From SG8-41 sp963802355 (lineage in GTDB: Bacteria > Pseudomonadota > Gammaproteobacteria > Burkholderiales > SG8-41), in contig CAWDIV010000019.1 of NCBI GenBank assembly GCA_963802355.1, positions 310,001 through 374,000 on the forward strand: a stretch of 64,000 bases of DNA. The letters run 5' to 3'. Every line of letters begins with the position of its first letter. Position 1 is the first letter of the stretch. The position numbers were made by a program, and so were the translations under genes. Below are positions 17,312 through 25,812 of this stretch, piece after piece. Below the pieces are notes generated by a model. The model was not told the DNA's origin, did no database searches, and saw only the letters and a list, made by a program, of their open reading frames with translations.

Positions 17312-18949
17312 ATGGCAGCGAAAGACGTCAAGTTTCACGAACACGCCCGCAACCGGATCGTTGCGGGAGTCAATATCCTGGCCGACGCGGTGAAGGTGAC
17401 CCTCGGCCCGAAGGGACGTAATGTCGTGCTCGATCGCTCGTTTGGGGCGCCCACGGTCACCAAGGACGGGGTGTCGGTGGCCAAGGAGATCGAGCTGAAG
17501 GACAAGTTCGAGAACATGGGAGCGCAGATGCTGAAGGAAGTGGCTTCCAAGACCTCGGACGTGGCGGGCGACGGGACGACCACGGCGACGGTGCTGGCGC
17601 AGGCGATCGTGCAGGAAGGCATGAAGTATGTGGCCGCGGGCATGAACCCGATGGACCTGAAGCGCGGCATCGAGAAGGCGGTGGCGGCGGTAGTGGAGGA
17701 GTTGAAGAAGATCTCCAAGCCGTGCAAGACGACCAAGGAGATCGCGCAGGTGGGGTCGATCTCGGCCAATGCCGATGAGAACATCGGCAAGATCATCGCC
17801 GACGCGATGGACAAGGTGGGCAAGGAAGGGGTGATCACGGTCGAGGACGGCAAGAGCCTGAACAACGAGCTCGAGGTGGTCGAAGGCATGCAGTTCGACC
17901 GCGGCTATCTGTCGCCGTACTTCATCAACAGTGCCGAGAAGCAGATGGCCGTGCTGGAAAACCCCTACATCCTGCTGCACGACAAGAAGATCTCAGGCAT
18001 ACGCGAGCTGCTGCCGGTTCTCGAAAACGTCGCCAAGGCGGGCCGGCCGCTGCTGATCATTGCCGAGGAAGTCGAAGGCGAGGCGCTCGCGACGCTGGTG
18101 GTTAACAACATTCGGGGCATCCTCAAGACGGTTGCCGTGAAGGCGCCGGGCTTCGGCGACCGGCGCAAGGCCATGCTGGAAGACATCGCGGTCCTCACCG
18201 GTGGCGTCGTCATCTCTGAAGAAACCGGAATGCAACTCGAGAAGGCGAGCCTGAAGGATCTCGGCCAAGCGAAGCGCGTCGAGGTCGGCAAGGAGGAAAC
18301 GACGATCATCGATGGCGCCGGCGACAGCAAGGCGATCGAAGGACGGGTCAAGAACATCCGCACCCAGATCGACGAAGTGACGAGTGACTACGACCGCGAG
18401 AAGCTGCAGGAGCGGGTTGCGAAGCTCGCCGGCGGCGTGGCGGTAGTGAAGGTCGGCGCCGCGACCGAGGTCGAGATGAAGGAAAGGAAGGCGCGCGTGG
18501 AAGACGCGTTGCACGCGACGCGCGCGGCGGTGGAAGAGGGCATCGTGCCGGGCGGCGGTGTCGCCTATCTGCGTGCTCGCGCGAACGTCAAGGTCAAAGG
18601 CGACAACCATGACCAGGACGCGGGCATCAAAATCGTGATGCGCGCTCTGGAAGAACCGCTGCGCTGGATCGCCGCCAATGCGGGAGACGAGGCGTCGGTG
18701 GTCGTCAACAAAGTGGTCGAAGGCAAGGGCAACTACGGCTACAACGCGCAGACCGGCCAGTACGGGGATCTCGTGGACATGGGAGTGCTCGATCCGACCA
18801 AGGTCGCGCGTGCTGCCCTGCAGAACGCAGCCTCGGTCGCAGGATTGATCCTCACCACGGACGCGATGGTCGCCGAGCTGCCGAAGGATGAGCCGGCGCA
18901 CAGCCACGGCGGCGGTGGTATGGGCGGCATGGGCGGCATGGACATGTGA
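17312..18949 (+). CDS. groL: Chaperonin GroEL
   Basis: A 545-residue cytosolic chaperonin. ATP-binding and hydrolysis motifs are VTLGPKGRNVVLD and GDGTTTATVLAQ; the apical domain carries ISGIRELLPVLENVAKAGRPLLIIAEEVEGEAL; the tail ends in the GGM-rich stretch HSHGGGGMGGMGGMDM. GGGAGAAATCGAT gives the ribosome site. It assembles a double heptamer that folds client proteins with GroES. It is complete, with no insertions, and is a good marker for placing the organism. Confidence 0.98.
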   Translation: MAAKDVKFHEHARNRIVAGVNILADAVKVTLGPKGRNVVLDRSFGAPTVTKDGVSVAKEIELKDKFENMGAQMLKEVASKTSDVAGDGTTTATVLAQAIVQEGMKYVAAGMNPMDLKRGIEKAVAAVVEELKKISKPCKTTKEIAQVGSISANADENIGKIIADAMDKVGKEGVITVEDGKSLNNELEVVEGMQFDRGYLSPYFINSAEKQMAVLENPYILLHDKKISGIRELLPVLENVAKAGRPLLIIAEEVEGEALATLVVNNIRGILKTVAVKAPGFGDRRKAMLEDIAVLTGGVVISEETGMQLEKASLKDLGQAKRVEVGKEETTIIDGAGDSKAIEGRVKNIRTQIDEVTSDYDREKLQERVAKLAGGVAVVKVGAATEVEMKERKARVEDALHATRAAVEEGIVPGGGVAYLRARANVKVKGDNHDQDAGIKIVMRALEEPLRWIAANAGDEASVVVNKVVEGKGNYGYNAQTGQYGDLVDMGVLDPTKVARAALQNAASVAGLILTTDAMVAELPKDEPAHSHGGGGMGGMGGMDM

Positions 18950-18965
18950 CGCGCACGAGAGCGCG

Positions 18966-19040
18966 CGTCATCCCGGTGAAAACGGGGATCCAGTCCATAA
19001 GGCGCAAGCGCGAGTCATCCCGGACTCGATCCGGGATCCA
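18966..19040. repeat. Two copies of a GTCATCCCGG...GGGATCCAG hairpin unit
   Basis: Units at 18966-18993 and 19014-19040 share GTCATCCCGG and GGGATCCAG, which can pair with each other. Units of this type are widespread between genes of proteobacteria. They lie between groEL and its terminator. Confidence 0.8.
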
Positions 19041-19045
19041 GAAAG

Positions 19046-19074
19046 AAAAACCCCGCAATCGCGGGGTTTTTTTT
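19046..19074. terminator. Rho-independent terminator after groEL
   Basis: CCCCGC-AATC-GCGGGG stem (19051-19066) with five A before and eight T after. It ends the groES-groEL transcript and would also work on the opposite strand. Confidence 0.92.
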
Positions 19075-19135
19075 GGTTTCTCTCCGCGCGTTCCTCTCGC
19101 GAAGAAGATTCATTGCGCGACGGGGGTGCGGAGGG

Positions 19136-19176
19136 AAGGTGTCAGGAACCCTGATCTATAAGGTTCCTGACACCTT
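19136..19176. repeat. Dispersed palindromic repeat, short form
   Basis: A perfect 15-bp stem AAGGTGTCAGGAACC / GGTTCCTGACACCTT with an 11-base loop. Same family as 5654-5742, 48858-48897 and 59876-59961. Confidence 0.9.
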
Positions 19177-19200
19177 CGGGCCCGCGCCCCGCCACTCTTT

Positions 19201-19347
19201 CTAATCGCAGCCGCGCAGCAGGAAGATCAGGAACAGCACGGGGATGGGCACGCCCAGCAACCACGCCAGGATGTAACCCATCTTGCCTTCCTGACGGCTC
19301 GGCATTCCGTTAGGAAAAAATCGTTTCATCAGGGCATTCCGGTTCAT
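19201..19347 (-). CDS. Small membrane protein, 48 residues
   Basis: A short frame starting at ATG 19347 with GGAAAC upstream. It encodes a basic N-terminus (MNRNALMKRFFPNGMPSRQE) and one hydrophobic helix (YILAWLLGVPIPVLFLIFLL), ending RGCD. The layout is that of single-pass small membrane proteins, perhaps with the N-terminus in the cytosol. The coding potential rests on composition and the ribosome site; I do not recognise the family. Confidence 0.55.
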   Translation of the reverse strand: MNRNALMKRFFPNGMPSRQEGKMGYILAWLLGVPIPVLFLIFLLRGCD

Positions 19348-19554
19348 ATAGTTTCCATTTCGTAGTCGTTGGAAGGAGACGCGATCGGCGCGCGTCCATT
19401 GCGCTTGTTGGACCTGCTCATGCCCCTCCAGTTTCCGATGCTGTTGTAGTGATCTACTGCTATTTCATGTAGTTACTGCTAGGACGCGCCGAACTTACCG
19501 GTAGCGGTCTCAGTCGTATGCGTAGGTAGGGAACACTGATCGAGGAGACGAACC

Positions 19555-19893
19555 ATGCGCAAGATCACCACGTGTTTGCTCGCAGGTGCAATGATCGCCA
19601 GCGGCGCGGCGGTCGGTAAGCTGCCTCCGCCCACGCCGGAAGAGCAGGCGGCCGTAGCGGCCAAGAAAGCGAAACAGCAGGAACAGCTCGAAAAGGAGAA
19701 GGCGTTGCTGGATAAGGCGCAGGATCGTGTCGTGGCGCGTTATCGCAGCGAAAATGGCGGCGGGCAGCGCGCCTCCGGTGGGCGCGTCTCAGATCAGAAC
19801 ATGCCCAAGACCACGAGCGAGCTGCCGCGTGGAGTCGGACCAAAGCCCGAGCGGCCGCAGAGCGGCGAGGCGCATTCGGCGCCGGCGAAATGA
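19555..19893 (+). CDS. Small exported protein of unknown function
   Basis: A 112-residue protein with a signal peptide (RKITTCLLAGAMIASGAAVG) followed by a charged, probably helical region (PEEQAAVAAKKAKQQEQLEKEKALLDKAQDRVVARYR) and a flexible Pro/Ser-rich tail. GAGGAGACGAACC provides a strong ribosome site. No conserved catalytic residue is evident. It could be periplasmic. It stands alone between the 48-residue membrane protein and a glycine-zipper-like protein. Confidence 0.65.
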   Translation: MRKITTCLLAGAMIASGAAVGKLPPPTPEEQAAVAAKKAKQQEQLEKEKALLDKAQDRVVARYRSENGGGQRASGGRVSDQNMPKTTSELPRGVGPKPERPQSGEAHSAPAK

Positions 19894-19965
19894 TGCGTAT
19901 CGGGAATTAACCGGAACCACCAGGCGGCGCGGCGAAGGCCGGCCGCCTGTGCAGCTTCGTGCCTG

Positions 19966-20580
19966 CTACCTGCCTTGGTGCCCTTCGGCGGTCAGCTTGC
20001 TGACAACGGACTCGGTGGGGACGCCGCGGTTCGGGGGCGACGGCATGCGCGGGTCGAAATCCTTCCAGTCGCCGGCCTGCCAGTTCCCCTCTGTGCGCTC
20101 GATGTCGTGGGCGCCATAGCGCTGGAGCGTCTCGACAGCCAGCGTCTCGGATCCCGGCCGGTCTACGCGTATGGCCACCACGGGACCCGACGCGCGTTCG
20201 ACGGGATGCTCGACGGTGGCGCGGAGCGGATTTCCTGAACGTGTCTTCGAGAGCGCGCCGAGCAGGGAGCCGACATAAGCGCCGAGCCCGATTCCCGCCA
20301 AGATCGTGATGAGCTGATTGAAGACAATGTAGGCCGCCATACCCGCCACGAGCCCGATCGATCCGCCGATGAGCACGCCCCGCAGCGCGCCGCTTCCCGC
20401 TTCCTTCGCGCCCTCGTCGCTGTACGCGTCGCCGCCAATCGGAAAGGTGGCGTGCTGGCCTGGAGGGGTGACGAAGAACAACTCGAATTCCGAGCGCTGA
20501 AAGCCTTCGCCGGGCAGGGCTTTCATTACGGCTTCCGCTCCGGTGAGGTCACTGAACCGTCCCGCTACGATCTTCGCCAT
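19966..20580 (-). CDS. Glycine-zipper-like membrane protein
   Basis: A 204-residue protein. Residues ~85-125 form two small-residue-rich hydrophobic helices (GALRGVLIGGSIGLVAGMAA and ITILAGIGLGAYVGSLLGAL) of the kind seen in proteins that modulate membrane permeability or stress responses. The N-terminus (MAKIVAGRFSDLTGAEAVMKAL) resembles a ferredoxin-like general-stress fold, and the C-terminus is soluble. ATG 20580 was chosen because it follows GGAGGCTCC; the longer frame is not protein-like. Function unknown. Confidence 0.68.
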   Translation of the reverse strand: MAKIVAGRFSDLTGAEAVMKALPGEGFQRSEFELFFVTPPGQHATFPIGGDAYSDEGAKEAGSGALRGVLIGGSIGLVAGMAAYIVFNQLITILAGIGLGAYVGSLLGALSKTRSGNPLRATVEHPVERASGPVVAIRVDRPGSETLAVETLQRYGAHDIERTEGNWQAGDWKDFDPRMPSPPNRGVPTESVVSKLTAEGHQGR

Positions 20581-20769
20581 GGAGCCTCCTCTTTGGACAC
20601 AGCCACTCACACCACACCTCCGTCTCCCCCAGGCGGAGACACGGCGGGGGCCCTGCATCTTTGAGACACCCGGTTTGCGGCGGAGTTGCGGTTCAGAGGT
20701 CCCCTGAGTCGGCGTCACAGAATGGAACTTTCTTGACGCTGGTCGGGTTTGACGCTTAAATAGCGCGCT

Positions 20770-20797
20770 ATTTTGCCGGCAAGTGCGCCGGCAAAAT
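20770..20797. terminator. Perfect hairpin ATTTTGCCGGC / GCCGGCAAAAT
   Basis: An 11-bp perfect stem with a 6-base loop, flanked by A/T runs, in the 338-base gap before tRNA-Phe. It has terminator features on both strands; which transcript it serves is unclear. The rest of 20581-20918 has no credible gene. Confidence 0.65.
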
Positions 20798-20918
20798 AAA
20801 CGGCCGGCGCCAGGATCGCCAGCCGAGAATAGATCTTACAGGATCGGCAATAGGTGTTTTAGCAGTTCGGTGCGGGTCGGTACTTCGGTCAGACGGTTCA
20901 ACAGTTTTTGCAGCAAGT

Positions 20919-20994
20919 GGCCAGGTAGCTCAGTTGGTAGAGCAGTAGACTGAAAATCTATGTGTCGGCGGTTCAATTCCGTCCCTGGCCACCA
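20919..20994 (+). tRNA. tRNA-Phe (anticodon GAA)
   Basis: A 76-base cloverleaf with acceptor stem GGCCAGG/CCTGGCC, D-loop GCTCAGTTGGTAGAGC, anticodon loop CTGAAAA and T-arm GGCGGTTCAATTCCGTC, with CCA encoded. The anticodon stem contains a G-T pair and the T stem a G-T pair. A tyrosine integrase gene begins 163 bases downstream, the usual arrangement when a tRNA 3' end serves as attachment site. Confidence 0.95.
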
Positions 20995-21157
20995 TTCCTT
21001 CTTCCAGAGCGTTCCAACGAAATCCAACAGCGTTAGTAAGCAGGCGATTTTCATAGGGGAAATCGTCCTGGCGGGGGAACTTCGTCCGTTGACATCCCAA
21101 ATCGCTTGGGGGCAACATTGGGGGCAACTGGCCTTTGTTGAAAGGAGTTGCCCCCAC

Positions 21158-22367
21158 ATGCTTACCGATACCGCCGTACGAAAAACGAAGCCCGGAAAGA
21201 AGCCCATTCGTCTCTATGACGGTGGTGGGATGTACCTCGAAATTTCCCCGAACGGCGGTAAGTGGTGGCGATTGAAGTATCGCCATTTGGGGAAGGAAAA
21301 GCGCGTGTCTCTCGGGGTCTATCCGCAAGTTAGTCTGAAAGTGGCGCGCGAGCGACGCGACGAATCGCGCAAGCTCCTTGGGGAGGGCATTGATCCCAGT
21401 CAGAACCGCAAGGCGATTCGGTCCACGAAGGTGGAGCGAGCAGCCAATAGCTTCGAAGTGGTGGGTCGGGAGTGGTTTGAGAAGTACTCGACGACCTGGG
21501 CAGCAAGCCATGCTGGTCGGATCATGCGAAGGCTGGAAATATACGTCTACCCGCAAATCGGCGCGCCCAATTGCCGAAGTAACGGCATCGGACCTTCTCT
21601 CGGTCATTCGACGGATCGAGAACCGAGGCGTGCTGGAAACGGCACACCGGACGTTAGCCACGTGCGGGCAGGTATTCCGGTACACGGTAGCGACTGGGCG
21701 GGCGGAGCGCGATCCTTCCCGAGACCTGTGGGGTGCGCTGCCCCCGGTGAAGGGCGAACACTTCGCAGCGGTTACTGATCCTAAGCAGGTAGGACGGCTC
21801 CTGCGCGCCTTGGAGGGCTATCAGGGCTCTACAACGGTGCAATGCGCCCTCCGCCTTGCCCCGTTGGTGTTTGTGCGTCCGGGCGAGCTGAGAACTGCGC
21901 GCTGGGCCGACATCGACTTCGAAGCGGCCGAGTGGCGCTACACGGTCAGCAAGACCGGCACCGAGCATATCGTCCCGCTCTCGAAGCAGGCGCTGTCAAT
22001 CTTGCGGGACATCCGGACGATTACTGCGAGGAGCCAATACGTTTTCCCAAGCGGGCGCACCTCAAAGCGGCCGATGAGCGACAACGCGATCCTCGCAGCG
22101 ATGCGGCGCATGGGTATCGGCAAGGAAGAAATGAGCGGACACGGTTTCCGAGCGATGGCGAGAACGATCCTTGATGAAGTACTCGGGGCACGACCAGACC
22201 TTATCGAGCATCAATTGGCCCATGCGGTGCGCGATCCCAATGGGCGTGCCTATAACCGCACAGCGCACCTTGGCGAACGCCGCAAGATGATGCAGCAATG
22301 GGCGGACTATCTGGACAAACTAAAAGTCGGGGCGGAAGTGATACCGCTGCACGGTGAAGCGGCCTGA
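21158..22367 (+). pseudogene. P4-type tyrosine integrase, frameshifted
   Basis: The N-terminus carries the DUF4102-type arm-binding domain (MLTDTAVRKTKPGKKPIRLYDGGGMYLEI) and the C-terminal two thirds carry the catalytic domain: Arg in FVRPGELRTARW, HxxR in SGHGFRAMARTIL, LAH, and the Tyr in GRAYNRTAHL. The frame breaks at about 21567-21575, where a single extra base in GGCGCGCCC separates VYPQIG from RPIAEVTASDLL. It lies downstream of tRNA-Phe and so probably inserted an island there. I did not find a second copy of the tRNA 3' end downstream by eye. Confidence 0.88.
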
Positions 22368-22756
22368 AGTCCTACGTCGGTTAATTCGTACACCATAGAA
22401 GCACACGCGCATGCATAGCAATCAGGTCCGAGCGACGCATGCCCGCGGTGGCGAAGCGGCGGCGGATTAGCGCGGTTCTAGATGGAATCCGGGAACTACA
22501 GCTGGGCACGTAAGGGCAGGGGCCAAGGTGTCGGACCCCGAATTACCACACCTATTGAACGGCAGCTTCCTGATTTTCGAACGGCAGGTATCGGGAAACG
22601 TGAATGGCAAGTCCCGACCCCGAACCGGTCATCACTCTTACATACCGGATATCTCGCAATCTTATGGATGGGAACTGCCACTGCCCGGGCTACCAGCAGT
22701 AGCACAAGAGCTATGAATGGCTCGCCCGCCAACTCGCTCGCCAATTTGCTCCCTGA
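22368..22756. other. Non-coding stretch after the integrase
   Basis: About 390 bases with no frame that resembles a protein. It includes scraps such as GTCGGACCCCGAATTACC and CGAACGGCAG, similar in style to other accessory-region filler in the window. Confidence 0.4.
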
Positions 22757-23731
22757 TCAATCGGCGCGCGCGCCCGAGGCTTTGACGATCTTCGCCCACT
22801 TGGCCGTTTCGGCCCTCATGAAAGCGTCGAACTCGTCGGGTGTCATGACAAGCGGATCGGCGCCTTGGCTGGCGAGATTCTGCTTCACGTCCGCGCGCCT
22901 GACGATGCGTACCACCTCGGCATTCAATTTGCTGACGATGTCGCGCGGCACTGCCGCCGGACCCACCAGTCCGAACCACGCCGACGACTCGTAACCCGGC
23001 AAGCCCGCTTCCTCCATCGTCGGAAGATCGGGCAACGCCTGAGAACGCCCGCGGATAGTCACCGCAAGCGCGCGCAGCCTGCCGCTCTGGATGTACGGGA
23101 TCACGGAGGGCATATTGGTAATCATCAGTTCGATCTGCCCTGCCATCAGATCGGTGACTGCCTGCGGATTGCCCTTGTACGCGATGTGCGTCATGTTGAG
23201 TCCGGCCATCACTTTCAGCATCTCACCCGACATGTGCACCGACGAGCCGGTGCCGGGAGAGCCGAAGTTGACCTGCCCAGGCCGTGCCTTGATGAAAGCG
23301 ATCAGCTCCTTCACGCTCTTCACCGGAATCGACGGATGCACCACCACCACATTCGGCACGCCCGCGATGTAGGCGACGGCGGAAAAGTCCTTGATCGGAT
23401 CGAACGCCAGCTTGCTGTATAGCGTCTGGTGAATGGCATGCGTGCCCACGGTGCACAAGAACAGGGTGTAGCCATCCGGTGCCGACTTCGCAGCCACTTC
23501 GGCTGCGATATTGCCTCCCGCACCCGCGCGATTGTCGATCACCACCTGTTGGCTCCACGTCTCCGTCATCTTCTGCCCGACCACGCGCGCCATGATGTCG
23601 GCGGTGCCGCCGGCCGGAAACGGCACGATGATACGGATCGACTTCGTCGGATAAGGCTGGGCCCAGCCACCGATCGCGGCACACGCCACGATGGCCGCCA
23701 TCAAACGCGCGCAAACAACGGAAAGCCTCAT
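22757..23731 (-). CDS. Bug/TctC-family periplasmic solute receptor
   Basis: A 324-residue periplasmic binding protein of the tripartite tricarboxylate transporter receptor family. Signal peptide LSVVCARLMAAIVACAAIGGWAQ, then the family start PYPTKSIRIIVPFPAGGTADIMARVVGQKM, VVIDNRAGAGGNIAAEVAAKSAPDGYTL, and the C-terminal WAKIVKASGARAD. Such receptors bind carboxylates and related small ligands; most Bug genes, like this one, have no membrane-subunit genes beside them. It has lower-GC accessory sequence on both sides. Ligand unknown. Confidence 0.93.
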   Translation of the reverse strand: MRLSVVCARLMAAIVACAAIGGWAQPYPTKSIRIIVPFPAGGTADIMARVVGQKMTETWSQQVVIDNRAGAGGNIAAEVAAKSAPDGYTLFLCTVGTHAIHQTLYSKLAFDPIKDFSAVAYIAGVPNVVVVHPSIPVKSVKELIAFIKARPGQVNFGSPGTGSSVHMSGEMLKVMAGLNMTHIAYKGNPQAVTDLMAGQIELMITNMPSVIPYIQSGRLRALAVTIRGRSQALPDLPTMEEAGLPGYESSAWFGLVGPAAVPRDIVSKLNAEVVRIVRRADVKQNLASQGADPLVMTPDEFDAFMRAETAKWAKIVKASGARAD

Positions 23732-24048
23732 CGTCTCCTCCCGGCTCTGCGTACGCGTCAGACCGTAGCGGGGAAAAGAAGATCCTTCACCACTCCATAT
23801 CCTCCGCTAATCGGTGGGTAGCACAATCCAATATGTGCGATGGGGAGTATCTTTTGCTTGAGAAGCAGTTAGAGAAATTAAGGAGACGCACACAATTTTG
23901 CAAGCAATCTGAGCGTCCGCTCTTGGCCGGCTAACGCCCGATGCAGGCGAGCCTCAGATTTCCAGATAGCTGCCGTTGCTGAACTGCGGCATGCGACCCA
24001 GAGTCGACATTGGGCCGCCCGGCGGGGGGCGGTCGGGGACGGTCGCTC

Positions 24049-24100
24049 TTGACGCCCAGAATGTCAGGGTTTTACCATACTGTCAGGGATATCCCTGACA
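24049..24100 (+). promoter_or_regulatory. Promoter with palindromic operator for the zinc-finger/HTH gene
   Basis: TTGACG (24049-24054) and TACCAT (24073-24078, 18-base spacer) form a plausible promoter. A perfect 20-bp palindrome, TGTCAGGGATATCCCTGACA, occupies 24081-24100 just past the -10 box. A third half site TGTCAGGG lies at 24062-24069, between -35 and -10. The layout fits repression by a dimeric protein; the encoded HTH protein is the obvious candidate, but that is inference. Confidence 0.7.
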
Positions 24101-24114
24101 CGATGGAGGTTGAT

Positions 24115-24510
24115 ATGTCCAAGGCGGCCAGAAGCAAGCCGGAGACAGCCCAAGCGGCGAGCGGTCCTTTGCAAAAAAAGACCAGCTATTGCTCCTTCTG
24201 CTTTAAATCTCAGCACGAGGTGAAGATGTTGATTTCCGGCCCTGCAGGTATCTTCATCTGCTGTGAGTGCGTGGATATGTGCAATGAATATATTGCTCGT
24301 CGTCCGCGAAGCTCGACTCCCCCTTCGCCCAAAGAGTTGCCGACAGAACAGCTACTAGGGCGTCTAGGACCGATCGAGGACACACTCCAAGGCAAGGGCA
24401 GTCAGCTCCAGTCCGTGGTTGAGATTCTTCGATCCCGCGAGGTGAGCTGGGCCAAAATTGGAGACGCATTGGGTATCTCACGCCAAACTGCGTGGGAGCG
24501 ATTTACTTGA
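24115..24510 (+). CDS. ClpX-type zinc-finger protein with C-terminal HTH
   Basis: A 131-residue protein. Residues 26-56 reproduce the N-terminal C4 zinc-binding domain of ClpX (CSFCFKSQHEVKMLISGP then FICCECVDMC), with Cys26, Cys29, Cys49 and Cys52 as ligands. There is no AAA+ domain. The C-terminus (SWAKIGDALGISRQTAWERF) is a sigma-region-4-like helix-turn-helix. In ClpX the zinc domain dimerises and binds adaptors and substrates; here it is joined to a DNA-binding tail, suggesting a dimeric regulator. TGGAGG lies 6 bases before ATG 24115. The base composition is lower in GC than the core genes, consistent with transfer. Confidence 0.82.
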   Translation: MSKAARSKPETAQAASGPLQKKTSYCSFCFKSQHEVKMLISGPAGIFICCECVDMCNEYIARRPRSSTPPSPKELPTEQLLGRLGPIEDTLQGKGSQLQSVVEILRSREVSWAKIGDALGISRQTAWERFT

Positions 24511-24646
24511 GCGACCAAAGTTAGGGGAATGACCGCTTTTGGCCGGTCTGAGCAAGCTGCCGGCAAGTCTCAATTTCCGCCATACCGGCCGTTGGCGAAC
24601 TCCCGCAGTCGACCGAACCGGACGTTCGGAAAATTGAGCTTGGCCT

Positions 24647-24727
24647 GCTTAACGTCCGCGTTGAACGGCGGGAGCAAGCGCGCGCAGCGCGGCTTGCGAC
24701 CGTCCGATTTCGAACGCGTTGTTAGGC
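24647..24727 (-). other. attC site (integron cassette recombination site)
   Basis: On the minus strand it begins GCCTAAC (R'' consensus RYYYAAC) and ends GTTAAGC (R' consensus GTTRRRY), 81 bp. The inner arms CGCGTTCGAA and the complement of TTCAACGCGG pair with an offset base, and GCAAGCCGCGC pairs with GCGCGCTTGC further in. This is the imperfect palindrome with extra-helical bases expected of attC. The TAA inside GCCTAAC terminates a minus-strand frame at 24722-24961. Confidence 0.75.
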
Positions 24728-25217
24728 CTCATGTTCCTGTTGGTCCGATTGCGTGAAACTGTGACTGAGCAAACGGCCAACGGACTCCATTTGAGCGACA
24801 AACTTGGGCCAAGTCAAAGCCATCGCCAAGAACTGAAAAGGTGCAATCAGGGTAGCTCGCTTCGCCCGATAACGTTGTTCCCTTGAGCACCTCGGACGAT
24901 ACCCAGACCGAGTTCGGCGGAGCCGCCACTTCTTGGCGTCGCGAAAACGATGTTCGCGCAATCCGGCTAAGACATCTCACCGCCGACGGTGCAGCAGCCC
25001 CCGCTGCAGCGGGATTTGTCATTCTGGCGTCCTGTCGAATGACCGGAGTTGGCCGCTAGTTGCGCGCGCGACCGTGTTGTCGCCGTCTGACGACAGTAAC
25101 ACGCTCAACGTCATGCTCATGCCAGAGTCAACCAGTTTGATGCGAGCGCGTTCCTATGCTCGTGACTGAGACTATGCGGTCACAAAAACCTGTGATCAAC
25201 CCCAAAGAGGAAACATC
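24728..25217. other. Possible decayed cassette and filler
   Basis: Two overlapping minus-strand frames end at the attC site (24722-24961, 79 residues, and 24729-25022, 97 residues). Neither resembles a known family, and the frames may represent one decayed cassette gene. The rest up to 25217 contains no recognisable gene; CGTCTGACGAC-type words lie near 25080. Confidence 0.35.
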
Positions 25218-25391
25218 ATGACCAAGCTTCTATCCGCCCTGGTAGCCGCCACTTTCGCCGTAACATCGCTCACCCCGGTCGCTTTCGCGCAGACGCCAGA
25301 CGCCGTCGCCGAAGCCTGCAAAGGCAAGAAGCCGGGCGAAGAGGTCGTAGTCGACGGTAAAACGGTGAAGTGCCCGGCGCCGAAAAAGTAA
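25218..25391 (+). CDS. Small exported protein, 57 residues
   Basis: ATG 25218 follows AAAGAGGAAAC. The product has a 24-residue signal peptide (TKLLSALVAATFAVTSLTPVAFA) and a mature part of 33 residues beginning QTPDAVAEACKGKKPGEEV, with two cysteines (EACKG and VKCPAPKK) that could form a disulfide. A strong terminator lies 50 bases after the stop, so it is a monocistronic unit. It resembles the many tiny periplasmic proteins of betaproteobacteria; function unknown. Confidence 0.7.
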   Translation: MTKLLSALVAATFAVTSLTPVAFAQTPDAVAEACKGKKPGEEVVVDGKTVKCPAPKK

Positions 25392-25440
25392 AAGACGAAC
25401 GGGGAACGCAAGCAGTAACCGCGCGTCTTTTGCAGCAAAA

Positions 25441-25465
25441 GGCAGGGCCCCGCCCTGCCTTTTTT
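25441..25465 (+). terminator. Rho-independent terminator after the 57-residue protein gene
   Basis: GGCAGGGC-CCC-GCCCTGCC stem followed by TTTTTT. Confidence 0.92.
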
Positions 25466-25632
25466 GTTGTGACCAAGCGGTCAGAACACTCCGCTGCGCG
25501 TTGTTACCGCATCCGTCCGCCCGACTTAAACTGATCGACGTTTTTCATCTTGTTCTTGGTGATCGGCTGTAAGGTTGCCGAAAGAGTCCGGCTCGAAAAT
25601 AAAGACTGGGTCCGCGGTCTGGACGATCATGA

Positions 25633-25812
25633 GGCGAGCTTCTCGAAGACCTCGGGATAATCTCGGTCGATTCGGCGTTGAGCGGGTCAACGCCGGGGGT
25701 TTTTGCTACGATTATGGAAGAATTGGACGTCGCGGATACCGCCAAGGGCGTGGGTTGCTCGGAGGGGACAAACGGGGAATTGAGTCATGAACCCAGACGA
25801 CGAACTCGCAGG
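25633..25812 (+). pseudogene. Remnant of an ECF-type RNA polymerase sigma factor (region 4)
   Basis: The frame upstream of the DUF3619 gene reads VFATIMEELDVADTAKGVGC SEGT, which matches the first helices of sigma region 4 of ECF factors (usually ...ELDVADTAKALGCSEGTVKTHLSRA). The expected VKTH recognition helix is lost after GCSEGT, and an in-frame stop lies upstream at 25630. In betaproteobacteria a sigma factor of this kind commonly precedes a DUF3619 gene, so this is probably the decayed first gene of that operon. The frame runs into the start of DUF3619. Confidence 0.6.

Noticed and set aside
20919..20994. tRNA-Phe as a pseudo-tRNA because of its G-T pairs
   Set aside because: All arms pair, the invariant loop bases and CCA are present; the G-T pairs are tolerated.
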